Assembly (NCBI GenBank): GCA_037178625.1
Contig: CM074131.1
Coordinates: 1,116,001-1,180,000, forward strand
DNA: 64,000 nucleotides
Source: Skeletonema tropicum
Taxonomy: Eukaryota > Bacillariophyta > Thalassiosirophyceae > Thalassiosirales > Thalassiosiraceae
Reading direction: 5' to 3'
Both the position numbers and the translations under genes were made by a program. The notes below the pieces were generated by a model, which did no database searches, was not told the origin of the DNA, and saw nothing but the letters and a program-made list of their open reading frames with translations. Positions 21,348-32,020 of this stretch are shown in pieces (position 1 is the first letter of the stretch; each line of letters opens with the position of its first letter).

Positions 21348-22748
21348 TTAGTTTATTTGCATCTTTTCTTTAAGCAGCAACTCTTTCACACACGCTTTGA
21401 TGGTGTCTTTATGAGGAGATAGGTCTTTTCCAACCTGTGTCTGCAAAATCGTCCGAATTTTTTTTACTGTGAGCTCATCTTTATCGCCGGAATCAATTAT
21501 CTTCTGCACTTTTTTCCGGATATCATGATTGCTCAGGCCCAATTCTGTTATGCCTTGATTGGATGCCAAAGTCGTTGCTCGCCGCTTACGTTTTTTTAAC
21601 TTTGAAACTTCAGTCTGGGTATCTGCTTGACCATTTGTAGATTTCTTATCGGCTTTTAATTGCAAAGCAACAACATTTGCCAACTCCCATAGCGGTAAGT
21701 CAAAGTCATCATCTTTTGCATAATTATCACATAGCTCTTCCCACCTCTCACGTGGATCTTTGCAAATGTTTGTCAAGCTGTGCCATGAAACTTCTGATTG
21801 ACGGGATGCTCTCGTGTTGGCGATGGAGGATAACAGTTGAAAGTCTTTCTCTCTCTGATCAGTTTGAGCATCAGAAGCTCCCTCCCGAAGTTTTGGCAAT
21901 ATGAACTCTTCTGCAAACCTTTCTCGCCACCGTGGATCTTGTTCCGCTTTCCACTGATAGTACTCGAATCTCGAATCAAACCTTACCGCGTCTTTTCGCA
22001 TTGGGACTGGTTCCAAACCAAACTCTAATGCCTTTTTGTTAGATCGTTTTGTCATATGTCTCCACTTGAAGTAACAATCGCATGGACGTCGCTTTACTCT
22101 GTGTGATATCGACGTCCATGGTATCTTCTCGTTGTTGTCTAATGTCCAGATATTGATCTCTCGGATATCCATATCATTCCTAGGAACACGCAACACCTCA
22201 CGAACACATTGCAATAACAATTTGATGTTTTCAACAGACCATTTACCCCTATTAAATTCCTCCGTTGTGTTCAAATATTTCGCCCTACAACTGTGATCCT
22301 TCCGCCCCAATTTATGTTCAATTGTCTTCCAACTTTCGCCGTGTACTTCTACAAGACGAAATAATGCGGCTGTTTCCTCTTCTGTCCATGCCCCAACTTG
22401 CTTCCCATGAAATTGACGAACAGCTCTCCGATACACCGAAATCACCGGACGGTGTGGGAGAGACTGAGCAATATGGTTCCAAGCCTTTCGCGTCTTTTTG
22501 TTGTGTAGAACATGGTCATATCCACCACAGAATTCAGTAACAGATACTTGCTTTTCTGCACAGTAGTCCTTCACAGCTTGTGTCAGAATACGAATCTCGT
22601 CTGGTTGATAACGACCGCCAGTGAAGACAGGTTCGCCAAAACCATTTAGACTAAATATGTTGATGCGCTCTTCAGAGCATCCTTTCCCTTTGACCCATTG
22701 ATCGCCACCGTTGTTGCTCTCCTCCTCGAGGTCGGACTCTTCCATCAT
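21348..22748 (-). CDS. Myb/SANT DNA-binding protein with DEK C-terminal domain (TTF1/REB1-like)
   Basis: Nuclear DNA-binding protein, intact. I start it at ATG 22748; the open frame extends upstream only through a GTG codon. An acidic N-terminus precedes tandem Myb-like repeats: one around GAWTEEETAALFRLVEVHG with WKTIEHKLGRKDHSCRAKY, and the next from GKWSVENIKLLLQCV to PWTSISHRVKRRPCDCYFKW. This arrangement is typical of the TTF-I/Reb1/DMTF1 group, which acts in rDNA transcription termination or as transcription factors. The C-terminus (LSNHDIRKKVQKIIDSGD onward) resembles the DEK_C helical DNA-binding domain, preceded by a basic stretch (KLKKRKRRA). It is convergent with the P4H gene, with only 45 bases between stops, so the 3' UTRs must overlap. 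Its exact target is unknown. Confidence 0.78.
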   Translation of the reverse strand: MMEESDLEEESNNGGDQWVKGKGCSEERINIFSLNGFGEPVFTGGRYQPDEIRILTQAVKDYCAEKQVSVTEFCGGYDHVLHNKKTRKAWNHIAQSLPHRPVISVYRRAVRQFHGKQVGAWTEEETAALFRLVEVHGESWKTIEHKLGRKDHSCRAKYLNTTEEFNRGKWSVENIKLLLQCVREVLRVPRNDMDIREINIWTLDNNEKIPWTSISHRVKRRPCDCYFKWRHMTKRSNKKALEFGLEPVPMRKDAVRFDSRFEYYQWKAEQDPRWRERFAEEFILPKLREGASDAQTDQREKDFQLLSSIANTRASRQSEVSWHSLTNICKDPRERWEELCDNYAKDDDFDLPLWELANVVALQLKADKKSTNGQADTQTEVSKLKKRKRRATTLASNQGITELGLSNHDIRKKVQKIIDSGDKDELTVKKIRTILQTQVGKDLSPHKDTIKACVKELLLKEKMQIN

Positions 22749-22834
22749 TAAAGCAACGGTAGAATCAGTTAGCAACGCCAGTTGAAGTCCGACCACGCTT
22801 AATTAAAGCAAAGATTCGTAACACTTCTCAGCTG

Positions 22835-23281
22835 GTGACGATAGCTGTACAAGTAGTGGTGTTGGGTAGCGGTGGTGGTGGTATGGTGATGGTACAATGT
22901 TGTGGCGATGGTGTGGTGTGCTCTGATGTGCTAGGTGCTAGCTGTGGGGTGCGGAGGACTGCGGATGTGAAAAAGAAAACAGAAAAGTCAAAACCGGAGA
23001 CAATAAATATTTTTAGTAGATACGTCACCTTTCTTACAATTTCTCTCTCCTTTCTCACAGCTTTTTCAACAGCCAGTCCAGTTCACACAGAAGGACAAGA
23101 AAAACAAGACATAAAATTAGAACCCAGCTACTTTCAACAACTACATAATCTGCTATCATCATCCTCCTCTTCGTTACGCAACAACAACTACCATGACATT
23201 ATCCATAAAAAGGGTCCAGCAACGCTCCCATCGTCAAGCAGCATCTGTCAACAGCAGCGAAATTTAGATCCGATTTGGTAG
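22835..23281 (+). CDS. Possible small secreted protein ending at the satellite edge
   Basis: An open frame of 148 codons with no recognised domain. The N-terminal part is GTG/GGT-rich low-complexity sequence. An internal segment (VTFLTISLSFLTAFSTASP) looks like a signal peptide, followed by a Ser- and Asn-rich stretch. The frame ends exactly where the satellite array begins (LDPIW, the translation of the repeat's GATTTGG box). It may therefore be a gene truncated by the repeat, or chance. Confidence 0.25.
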   Translation: MTIAVQVVVLGSGGGGMVMVQCCGDGVVCSDVLGASCGVRRTADVKKKTEKSKPETINIFSRYVTFLTISLSFLTAFSTASPVHTEGQEKQDIKLEPSYFQQLHNLLSSSSSSLRNNNYHDIIHKKGPATLPSSSSICQQQRNLDPIW

Positions 23282-26200
23282 GATATGGTGCTGCTAGGTG
23301 GCCAGCTAACAAAGGACCTCTCAGATCAGCTACGACATTGGAGCATCGCTATTGAAATAAACTTTTACTCTGAGAATCACTTCAACATACGCCAGCCGAA
23401 TAAGCAGAGCTAATATGCTAGTATAAGTATAACACTGGTCCTATCAGATCAGCTACGACGTTGTGGCTTCGCTTTGTCATTTAGCAATCAGTCTGAGCAG
23501 TGATAGTGTGTTTGTCTAGTATCACCGCCGACTATAATGGGCCACTAGAAGCGGCTCATGCCCGTAGTGACGACGATGGATACGATTTGGAAGCAAATCA
23601 GGTGCAACTGGCCAGCCCACACTGGACCTCTCAGATCAGCAACGAGACTGTAGCATCGCTTCTACGCACGCCAAACGACTGAGCAGTGCTAGTGTGTTTG
23701 TCTAGTATCGCCGCCGACTATAATGGGCCACTAGAAGCGGCTCATGCGTATATTCACGACGATTGATACGATTTGGATAATGAGATGCTGCTGGCCAGCC
23801 CACACTGGACCTCTCAGATAAGCTACGAGACTGTAGCATCGCTTCTACGCACGCCGAACGACTGAGCAGTGCTAATGTGCTTGTCTAGTATCACCGCCGA
23901 CTATAATGGCCCACTAGAAGCGGCTCATGCCCAAAGTGACGACGATAGGTACGATTTGGATTAACAAGGTGCTGTTGGCCAGCCCAAACTGGACCTCTCA
24001 AATCAGCTACAAGACTGTAGCATCGCTTCTACGCACGCCGAACGTCTGAGCAGTGCTAATGTGCTTGCCTAGTATCGCCGCCGACTATAATGGGCCACTA
24101 GAAGCGGCTCATGCGTGTATTCACGTCGATAGATACGATTTGGATTAACAAGGTGCTGCTGGCCAGCCCACACTGGACCTCTCAGATCAGCTACATGACT
24201 GTAGCATCGCTTCTACGCACGCCAAATGACTGAGCTGTGCTAATGTGCTTGACTAGTATCGCCGCCGACTATAATGGGCCACTAGAAGCGGCTCATGCGT
24301 ACATTCACGATGATAGGTTTGATTTGGATAATGAGTTGCTGCTGGCCATCCCACACTGGACCTCTCAGATCAGCTACGAGACTGTAGCATCGCTTCTACG
24401 TGCTTGTCTAGTATCACCGCCGACTATAATGGGCCAATTGAAGCGGCTCATGCGTGTATTCACGATGATTGATACGATTTGGTAGGATGTGGTGCTGCTG
24501 GCCATCCCACACTGGACCTCTCAGATCAGCTACGAGACTGTAGCATCGCTTCTACGCACGCCGAACGACTGAGCAGTGCTAATGTGCTTGACTAGTATCA
24601 CCGCCGACTATAATGGGCCACTAGAAGCGGCTCATGCGTGTATTCAAGTCGATAGATACGATTTGGATTAACAAGGTGCTGTTGGCCACCCCACCTGGAC
24701 CTCTCAGATCAGCTACAAGACTGTAGCATCGCTTCTACGCACGCCAAATGACTGAGCAGTGCTAATGTGCTTGACTAGTATCGCCGTCGACTATAATGGG
24801 CCACTAGAAGCGGCTCATGCGTGTATTCACGATGATAGGTTTGATTTGGATAATGAGTTGCTGTGGCAAGCCCACACTGGTCCTCTCAGATCAGCTACAA
24901 GACTGTAGCATCGCTTCTACGTGCTTGTCTAGTATCGCCGCCGACTATAATGGGCCACTAGAAGCGGCTCATGCGTGTATTCACGATGATTGATACGATT
25001 TGGTAGGATGTGGTGCTGCTGGCCATCCCACACTGGACCTCTCAGATCAGCTACGAGACTGTAGCATCGCTTCTACGCACGCCGAACGTCTGAGCTGTGC
25101 TAATGTGCTTGACTAGTATCACCGCCGACTATAATGGGCCACTAGAAGCGGCTCATGCGTACATTCACGTCGATAGATACGATTTGGATTAACAAGGTGC
25201 TGTTGGCCAGCCCACACTGGACCTCTCAGATCAGCTGCAAGACTTTAGCATCGCTTCTACGCACGCCAAATGACTGAGCAGTGCTAATGTGCTTGACTAG
25301 TATCGCCGCCGACTATAATGGGCCACTAGAAGCGGCTCATGCGTGTATTCACGATGATAGGTTTGATTTGGATAATGAGTTGCTGCTGGCAAGCCCACAC
25401 TGGACCTCTCAGATCAGCTACGAGACTGTAGCATCGCTTCTACGTGCTTGTCTAGTATCGCCGCCGACTGTAATGGGCCACTAGATGCGGCTCATGCGTG
25501 TATTCACGATGATTGATACGATTTGGTCTATGTGGTGCTGCTGGCCATCCCACACTGGACCTCTCAAATCAGCTACGAGACTGTAGCATCGCTTCTACGC
25601 ACGCCGAACGTCTGAGCTGTGCTAATGTGCTTGTCTAGTATCACCACCGACTATAATGGGCCACTAGAAGCGGCTCATGCGTATATTCACGTCGATAGAT
25701 ACGATTTGGATTAACAAGGTGCTGTTGGCCAGCCCACACTGGACCTCTCAGATCAGCTACATGACTGTAGCATCGCTTCTACGCACGCCAAATGACTGAG
25801 CAGTGCTAATGTGCTTGACTAGTATCACCGCCGACTATAATGTGCCACTAGAAGCGGCTCATGCGTGTATTCACGATGATAGGTTTGATTTGGATAATGA
25901 GTTGCTGCTGGCCATCCCACACTGGACCTCTCAGATCAGCTACGAGACTGTAGCATCGCTTCAACTCACGCCAAACGTCTGGGCAGTGCTAGTGTGCTTG
26001 TCTAGTATCACCGCCGACTATAATGGGCCACTAGAAGCGGCTCATGCGTATATTCACGTCGATAGATACGATTTGGATGAATGAGGTGCTACCGGCCAGT
26101 CCACACTGGTCCTCTCAGATCAGCTACAAAACTGTAGCATCGTTTCTACGCACGCCGAACGACTTAACAGTGCTAATGTGCTTGTCTAGTCTCGCTGCCG

Positions 26201-26525
26201 ACTGTAATGGGCCACTAGAAGCGGCTTATGCCCGTAGTGACGATGATTGGTATGATTTGGTGGGTTGTGGTTCTGCCGTCCGACCCACACTGGACCTCTC
26301 AGATCAGCTACGAGACTGTAGCATCGCTTCTACTCACGCCGAACGTCTGAGCAGTGCTAATGTGCTTGTCTAGTATCGCCGCCGACTATAATGGGCCACT
26401 AGAAGCGGCTCATGCGTGTATTGATGACGATAGTTACGATTTGTTAGGTTGAGGTGCTTCCTGCCGACCCACACTGTATGTCTCAGAGATCAGCTACGTT
26501 GTTTTAGCATCATTTCGATTGAAAC
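23282..26525. repeat. 184-bp satellite array with 155-bp variants
   Basis: About 17 head-to-tail copies. Taking the ATCRCCGCCGACTATAAT box as marker, copies start at 23521, 23707, 23890, 24074, 24258, 24413, 24597, 24780, 24934, 25118, 25302, 25457, 25640, 25824, 26007, 26191 and 26374. The spacing is 183-186 bases except three copies of 154-155, which share one ~29-base deletion. The short copies recur every third unit, giving a higher-order period of about 522 bases (24413, 24934, 25457). Other conserved boxes are GGGCCACTAGAAGCGGCTCA and GGACCTCTCAGATCAGCTAC. The edges are more divergent than the centre, as expected from unequal exchange. Open frames within it are not consistent between copies. 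Confidence 0.95.
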
Positions 26526-26783
26526 TATCCGGCAAAGATTCGCACAAACAAAATGTCGTTATTGAATCAGAATAGATAATAATAATATTATCTTAGAAGA
26601 TTTGATAATCATCACTCTTTTTTGAGGAGTTTGTGTCGGTAGCTCATAGCTAATGAATTTTATTCTAATGATACGTACATCTTTTTGTAATGGGTTGTAA
26701 TACTACATTTTCTGTTGTTACAAACAATTATCGAAATCATCGCTCATCATCTTGTCTTATATCATGATTTCTCCACTCATGGT

Positions 26784-28203
26784 TTAACAGGTATCACAAG
26801 CTACTGGGCAAGCGACACTCGCTCTCAATCCGCTACTATCCTCCCAGTTGCAGCGAATCCCAGGATTCTCAGCAACGTATGCACAACCATGTGCTGTGTT
26901 AAACTTCCCGCTCCAGTTTGCATCATCCTCACAGCCACCAGAGTTAGTTGGAGAGTCTGTAAAAGGTGCTACTGGACTTGCAACTGGTGATTCGCAACTG
27001 GGATCACAAACTTCAGGGCAAGCGATACTCGCCGTCACACCGTCACTATCCTGAAAAAAGCAGCGGCCATCAGGATCCTGGGCAACATAGTCACAATTAT
27101 GTGCAGCGTTAAACTTTCCGTGCCAGGATGGATCATTCACACAGTGACTAGCGATAGTGGGAGAGTCTGTAGAAGTTGGTGTCGGAGGGGAGGGCGAGGG
27201 AGGTGATCCTCCCCCTCCTCCTTCAACTTTGGAAACAAAATCCAAGACATCAATCTTTGCCCCGTCAACTCTGGTACCGCCTGCACCATGGCCTCCTCCA
27301 TGAATGGCGTAGTGCTCCACATAGATCCCTTCAGGACATCCATTTGTATAATCATACTTGGTAGCAGTGCCATCTCCAGTGTCAGTTGTATGTTCAGAAG
27401 TCTGGAAATCCCCACTGCATCCATTGTGCTGTGCCCACGTGAGCATCGATTCAATGGATCCCATGAGCTGGAACGACTCATCTCCATTAAAGACGGCTGA
27501 GCCACCTCCTTCATAAGGAATAAGACCGTCTGCAGTTCCCATGATCGATAGAATCGATACAGGTGGAGTGCCACGAGAAGATGACGGCTGGTTATAGTTC
27601 AAAGATCCAGGCCCAGATCTTTCTGGACTTGCAAGGAGCTGAGTTACACTAACAATAATGCCTTTAATAGGAAGCTGAGTGCCTCCGTTGGACGCAAGAC
27701 GATGAGCCAACGCGGCTCCGTTAGAGTTACCATACGCATAGACGTTCCCTGTGCCTCCCAGAGATCTGATATTGTCGATGATGTTTGCAATGAAGTCACC
27801 TTCGTCGGGATCTTCGGTGCATTCGAAGTCATCCCATGGGCAGGCATTAGTAATCTTTGGGGCCAGTGTTCCAGCCTCCCTCACCCTGAGGATAAACACC
27901 GATCATGTTCGCATCATGTACACCAGAAGTTCTTGCAAACCAATTGTTGGTCCCTCCACTGCCATGAAGAAAGAAGACAATGGGACAAGAAGGATCAGAC
28001 CCCGATCCATCGGTGGCACACGCTGCGGGAACGTCCAATTCCACCTCACACTGAGTTCGAGGACGTCCTGCGCAGATGGTTTCTGTGAGGGATTGAGGTT
28101 GCTCCGGTTCATTACTCTCGAGGGCTGCGGCGAGCGACCAGCAGAGGGCAGCGCCGAGGAGCAGCGCTGCTGGATTTTTTCGAAGGCGATAATGGTTGCT
28201 CAT
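26784..28203 (-). CDS. Secreted PHB-depolymerase/feruloyl-esterase-like hydrolase with Cys-rich repeats
   Basis: Extracellular alpha/beta hydrolase of the LpqC/PHB depolymerase-like esterase class. I choose the ATG at 28203, which directly precedes a signal peptide (NPAALLLGAALCWSLAAA); an upstream in-frame ATG lies at 28233. Motifs: oxyanion region IVFFLHGSGG, GVYPQGEGGWNTGPK, nucleophile elbow YAYGNSNGAALAH (Ser), acid GTADGLIPYEGG (Asp) and HGGGHGAGG (His). A Pro/Ser linker leads to two ~50-residue Cys-rich repeats (CVNDPSWHGKFNAAHNC ... and CEDDANWSGKFNTAHGC ...), common in diatom secreted proteins and perhaps a wall-binding module. One extra base near 27846-27858 breaks the frame: the text reads GPKDY-stop, and removing one T gives GPKDTNACPWDDFEC. 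The substrate is unknown. Confidence 0.82.
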
Positions 28204-29298
28204 CTTCTCAACACTTATGTCATCCTTCGCCATAGGCTGTCATGCCGGCGGTGGGTAAAACAGATCGACTCCTATCTCTTACTATTATACCTCAAATTCA
28301 ATCTCAATGCACAAGAAGGTGACCAGTGACTGAAAAACAGTGAATGAAGGATGAAGGAGTAAAATTATTCACGAATGTTTGTCGTCCTCTTCATTGTAGG
28401 AAAACGTTTATCTACTTCCGTCACCTGGAGCTTTTTAGCTGCCTCTTTACTGATGTACCTGGTAAGTGTGACAGAGGGATACGTTTTACTTGATTCAAAT
28501 TTGATCTCAGATTCGTAAGTAGTATTGTATCGATGATTCTTTCCCCAAAGGTAAGTTCAAGTAGCTTTACAGACATAAGTACAATACTCTCAAATTTGAA
28601 TACTAGTTACATGTTTATTGTGCGTGCGGCGGCGGGAACAAGCTTCTTACTCCTAACGCTGTGAGTCACGAATATACGGGACTAGAGCCGCTCCGAGCTC
28701 CGAGCTCCGAGGACTGGTATAACTCTAGCCTTCTGAAGAAGCTTGGATTGGTGAATACTTCTTCTCAGGACGCATCGTACTGATTCAATGCTTTAGCGAG
28801 CGTCGCTTCTACTTTCAACTTCAAAGTACTTTTTCATCATTGTCACCAATATAATGGGCCAGTATAAGCGGCTTATGCGCATAAAGATGGCAATAGTTAT
28901 GATGTTGTTGAACGTGTGCTGCCACCCGGCTCACATTGGACCTCTCAGATCAGCTACGACGTCGTAGCGTCGCATTTACCGCTTTATGGAAGCTATCCGA
29001 CTGAAGTTGCTTATATGTCCTTTTTGACTATCGCCTTCAAGTATAAATACAAAGTTAATCAGATTAACGAGCCTCTAGAAGCGGCTAATGCGGATGTTGA
29101 CGACGATTGATATGATATGAGATATGGCGTATTACCGTTTCACACTTACATATGTCCTTTGTGATTGTTGTTTGTGATGCCTTTGAGTTGGCTCTTTAAC
29201 ATTACTGTTAGCAATTATAATATTTTGACAAATAATTGAGTGGATGCTTGCCGCTCTTCTACCCGTTCAACATGAGCTGTAATTGGACTCGTTTATTC
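28204..29298. other. Intergenic region with diverged satellite copies
   Basis: No gene recognised. Positions 28845-29120 contain diverged pieces of the 184-bp satellite: ATAATGGGCCAGTATAAGCGGCT, GGACCTCTCAGATCAGCTAC, CTCTAGAAGCGGCTAATGCG and GACGACGATTGATA, in array order. Near 28700 is a short GCTCCGA tandem repeat. Confidence 0.7.
28845..29120. repeat. Diverged outlying copies of the 184-bp satellite
   Basis: About one and a half units that match the main array's conserved boxes in the same order and orientation but with many substitutions. The esterase gene lies between them and the array. They look like an old edge of a once larger array. Confidence 0.75.
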
Positions 29299-30039
29299 TC
29301 ATTTTCCAAAGATGCGCTGGCATTCTGAGTCGTCATCATCAGATGAGTTGTCGTCATCATCTTCATCTTTTGAATCATTATAGTCACCTTTCCCCCATAA
29401 TTGCCTTTGTATTGATCTCCTACTTGCTACTGATCTCTTGCCCCCACTCTCCACAACAAGTTCTTTCTCTGGAATATTATGAGCATCATGCGTTGCCCCC
29501 TCAATTGCTCCCCTCATTTTGGCATCATGTAATCTACTACGACGTCCCTCCATGCTCTCTTTCCAATGATCCATTTGTTCGTCTACCCACTTTTTCTCCT
29601 CTACCACCCTTGATGTCATCACCATCCAACTATTTTTCATTTTCTCTTCATCTTTTGTCTTTGTGTCAAAAGAACGTTCTAATTGTTCTTGCATCTTCAT
29701 TCGAGCAAGTTCACTCTCCACCAATCTATTGCGTAGTGAGGTTGTTATCTTTTCATGCCGAGAATTTTCATCCTGTAACTGTGACTGCAGCAGAGCTATC
29801 TCCGCCCTAGATTTGTCAGATGATAACTGATACGCTTCTTGTGTTGTTTCAAGTTCATGTGTGAGCTGCCGCACAGTTAGCTGCAGCTCCAATATCTGCT
29901 TGTTGAGACGTAAAACATCGTTGTTATTTTCTTTAGGCGGTTTGTTTTGAGACTGCGATAAAAACTGTTGGTTTCGCTCGTGGAATTGAGCAAGACGCTG
30001 TTGTTTCTCTTCGTCTTGGGCGGTCATTTCACGATACAT
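29299..30039 (-). CDS. Coiled-coil protein of unknown function
   Basis: An intact 246-codon frame. Residues ~35-160 are strongly heptad-like (LRLNKQILELQLTVRQLTHE, then LVESELARMKMQEQLERSFD), indicating a long coiled coil. A basic segment follows, then an acidic Asp/Ser-rich tail ending in SECQRIFGK. No catalytic domain is visible. It may be a cytoskeletal or scaffold protein, but nothing in the neighbourhood supports a specific role. It is divergent from the DUF2061 gene, with about 595 bases between the starts. Confidence 0.6.
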   Translation of the reverse strand: MYREMTAQDEEKQQRLAQFHERNQQFLSQSQNKPPKENNNDVLRLNKQILELQLTVRQLTHELETTQEAYQLSSDKSRAEIALLQSQLQDENSRHEKITTSLRNRLVESELARMKMQEQLERSFDTKTKDEEKMKNSWMVMTSRVVEEKKWVDEQMDHWKESMEGRRSRLHDAKMRGAIEGATHDAHNIPEKELVVESGGKRSVASRRSIQRQLWGKGDYNDSKDEDDDDNSSDDDDSECQRIFGK

Positions 30040-30633
30040 ATTATGTAGAGGTAAGTTGTTCGACGGAAGTATGTACTCGATTGCACCGCTCTAGCGAACC
30101 CCTGCTCCTCTGACGACCCCAGCACCTTTCCCTGAATTCTTGGAGAGTGGATAATATTATTAGAAAGGTCGATCGCGTGCACCAGCTTCAGCTGCAAGCA
30201 AGATGACCTAAGATTACTACTGTCACTCCGCTGCACAAGAGCAAAACTTCGAGGTGAAAAAGTCCGCGAGAGCTTTTCGCGGAAAAATGAAGATGCAATC
30301 AACGCAACATGAATGGGGAATCTGCCCATTGGGCCATGCACGAAGACACTTCTTCGAAAAACAGACAGGAACCGAAATTCGTCACGCCTACGTCACTTTC
30401 TCTTCTACTAATTCCAGCGGTAGAAATGCATCTGGCGGGAACAGATGTCCGCCACGAGCCACGAGTCTCCTCCATCAACATCAAAACTGCTCCAACTTCC
30501 AGAAATCGATACATCTTCCCTCCTCATCCGCTCACTCATTGTGCATTTCCACTTACTGGCAGCACTGTTTTCCAATGCTGCAGTTCCTTTCATTCCATAG
30601 AAGCTCATTGCATTATTAGAATAGTCAACAAAG

Positions 30634-31437
30634 ATGATTTCTTTACCCACCTTGGTCACACTTGCCTGCTCCGTGAGCAGCGGCTTTGCTTTTCAGACTG
30701 CTCCTTCCGCCCCCTACCGACCGGCATCACTCTCGCGTAGGGCTGAAACATTCCTTCCAAATTCTTCTTCAATTGCTCCCAAAAACTCGAGAAATCAATC
30801 TCTCCTCCGTATTGCCACCACTGCCAATGGTGAAAAATCTCCAAATGAGGCCATGATCCGTCAAATCGATCAGAAAATCTCGAACTATGAAAAAAAGCAA
30901 CAAAAATATCTCAATAAACTCGAATCTGCCAAGGCGGAACTTGAGAAATTCAAGGAAACAAAGCAGCGTTACCTTGCAGGAGACTCGCTTGGATCAGACA
31001 CTACCTCCTTCAGCGAGACTACCGCTCGTTCCCTTGTCAAGAGTATGATGTGGCGTGTTATCGCTGGATCAGTGACCTTCTTCACAAGTTTGCGTTTCTC
31101 TGGAAACATCTCCACCGCCCTTTCCATTGTTGGATCTGATTTCTTTTCCAAGGCGGCTACTATGTTCATTGGAGAGAGGTTGATGAACAAGAGTCAAGCT
31201 GGGCGCAAGAGTGGTGCCGATGATGTTGGACGTAGTTTGGCCAAGGCGTTGCTCTGGCGTTTGTTTGCCATTGCCAACACTTTGACCATGTCGTTGTTGA
31301 TTGCTAAGGACTTGTCTATTGCATCCAAGATTGCTGGAAGTGATGCCGTTTTCAAGACTGGACTTATGTTTGTATATGAACGCGTATGGGCCAAGGTTGA
31401 GTGGGGCAAGGAGTACATGATTGAGTTCTCTATTTAA
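30634..31437 (+). CDS. Plastid-targeted membrane protein with two DUF2061 domains
   Basis: An intact 267-codon gene. A signal peptide followed by an ASAF-like site (SSGFA|FQTAP) and a Ser/Arg-rich transit region indicate import into the secondary plastid. A short coiled coil (~75-115, QIDQKISNYEKKQQKYL) precedes two tandem DUF2061 modules: SLVKSMMWRVIAGSVTFFTS ... MFIGERLM and SLAKALLWRLFAIANTLTMS ... MFVYERVW. Each module has the paired hydrophobic helices typical of this family. Bacterial DUF2061 proteins are small membrane proteins, sometimes linked to sulfate assimilation, and their function is not established. The duplicated-domain form suggests a membrane protein of the plastid envelope or thylakoid (inference). 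Confidence 0.82.
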   Translation: MISLPTLVTLACSVSSGFAFQTAPSAPYRPASLSRRAETFLPNSSSIAPKNSRNQSLLRIATTANGEKSPNEAMIRQIDQKISNYEKKQQKYLNKLESAKAELEKFKETKQRYLAGDSLGSDTTSFSETTARSLVKSMMWRVIAGSVTFFTSLRFSGNISTALSIVGSDFFSKAATMFIGERLMNKSQAGRKSGADDVGRSLAKALLWRLFAIANTLTMSLLIAKDLSIASKIAGSDAVFKTGLMFVYERVWAKVEWGKEYMIEFSI

Positions 31438-31504
31438 GTTGATGACATTCAGTTCTCTATTCAAGCTGGTGACATTCAGTTCTCTATTCAAGCTGATGAC
31501 AATC
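31424..31504 (+). repeat. 27-bp tandem repeat across the stop codon
   Basis: Three copies of a 27-bp unit beginning GTTCTCTATTCAAGCTG. The first overlaps the end of the DUF2061 gene, and its TTTAAG supplies the TAA stop where copies 2 and 3 have TTCAAG (Gln codon in that frame). The unit keeps the reading frame, so readthrough would add FSIQAGD-type repeats. Confidence 0.85.
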
Positions 31505-32020
31505 AGGTGAGACTGTTACATTTTTGATTCATTCATATGGGAAAAGCTATATAACGGGGGATTGAGTATTGCGAATAAGCGATGTGAGAATTCATAGATT
31601 ATTCATTTGGCGGTCTCGGTATGCTGCTGGGTGCAGATTAGGTGGTGTTGAGAGCAAGCACGGTCTATAACACTGTTCGTGTCAGCAATAATCTTTAAAG
31701 TTAAAAGAACTCTCCCTCGACTTGTAAGCGATTTTGGTTGCGGTACTTTGTGGGGTACTCGAGACTTAAAATGCTCGAGAGGGATGGTTTCGTGCTACAA
31801 ACTGTGTTGATTTGAGAAGAGGCTTCAGATGTGCAATGTTGTGTATACAATATATTCCTATGCAAGATTAGATTTACGACACCACTGTGCAAATATGCAA
31901 CAGTGTCGCTAAATATGAGAGCTCAAAAAGAATCCTCCAACAAAGACAATCCATGCCATCAATTGCATCCAATCTTGTTGTCAAAACTTCTTAGCCATTC
32001 CCATCATCAATCAGAGATCC
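31505..32020. other. Intergenic, convergent 3' regions
   Basis: Lies between the ends of the DUF2061 and calreticulin genes. No gene or marked repeat seen. Confidence 0.5.

Noticed and set aside
23500..26373. Open frames within the satellite as genes
   Set aside because: They start and stop at different points in each copy, most units are 184 bases (not a multiple of three), and the long frame occurs only where one stop is mutated.
23282..26525. CRISPR array
   Set aside because: The repeat unit is 184 bp with no short repeat/unique spacer alternation; whole units are conserved.
8212..27860. Ciliate-like +1 frameshifting at stop codons
   Set aside because: In the OSCA-like and esterase genes skipping one base at the stop gives a plausible continuation. 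But in COX10, GT90 (second site), calreticulin and the SET genes, homology places the shift upstream of the stop, so stop-codon shifting does not explain the set.
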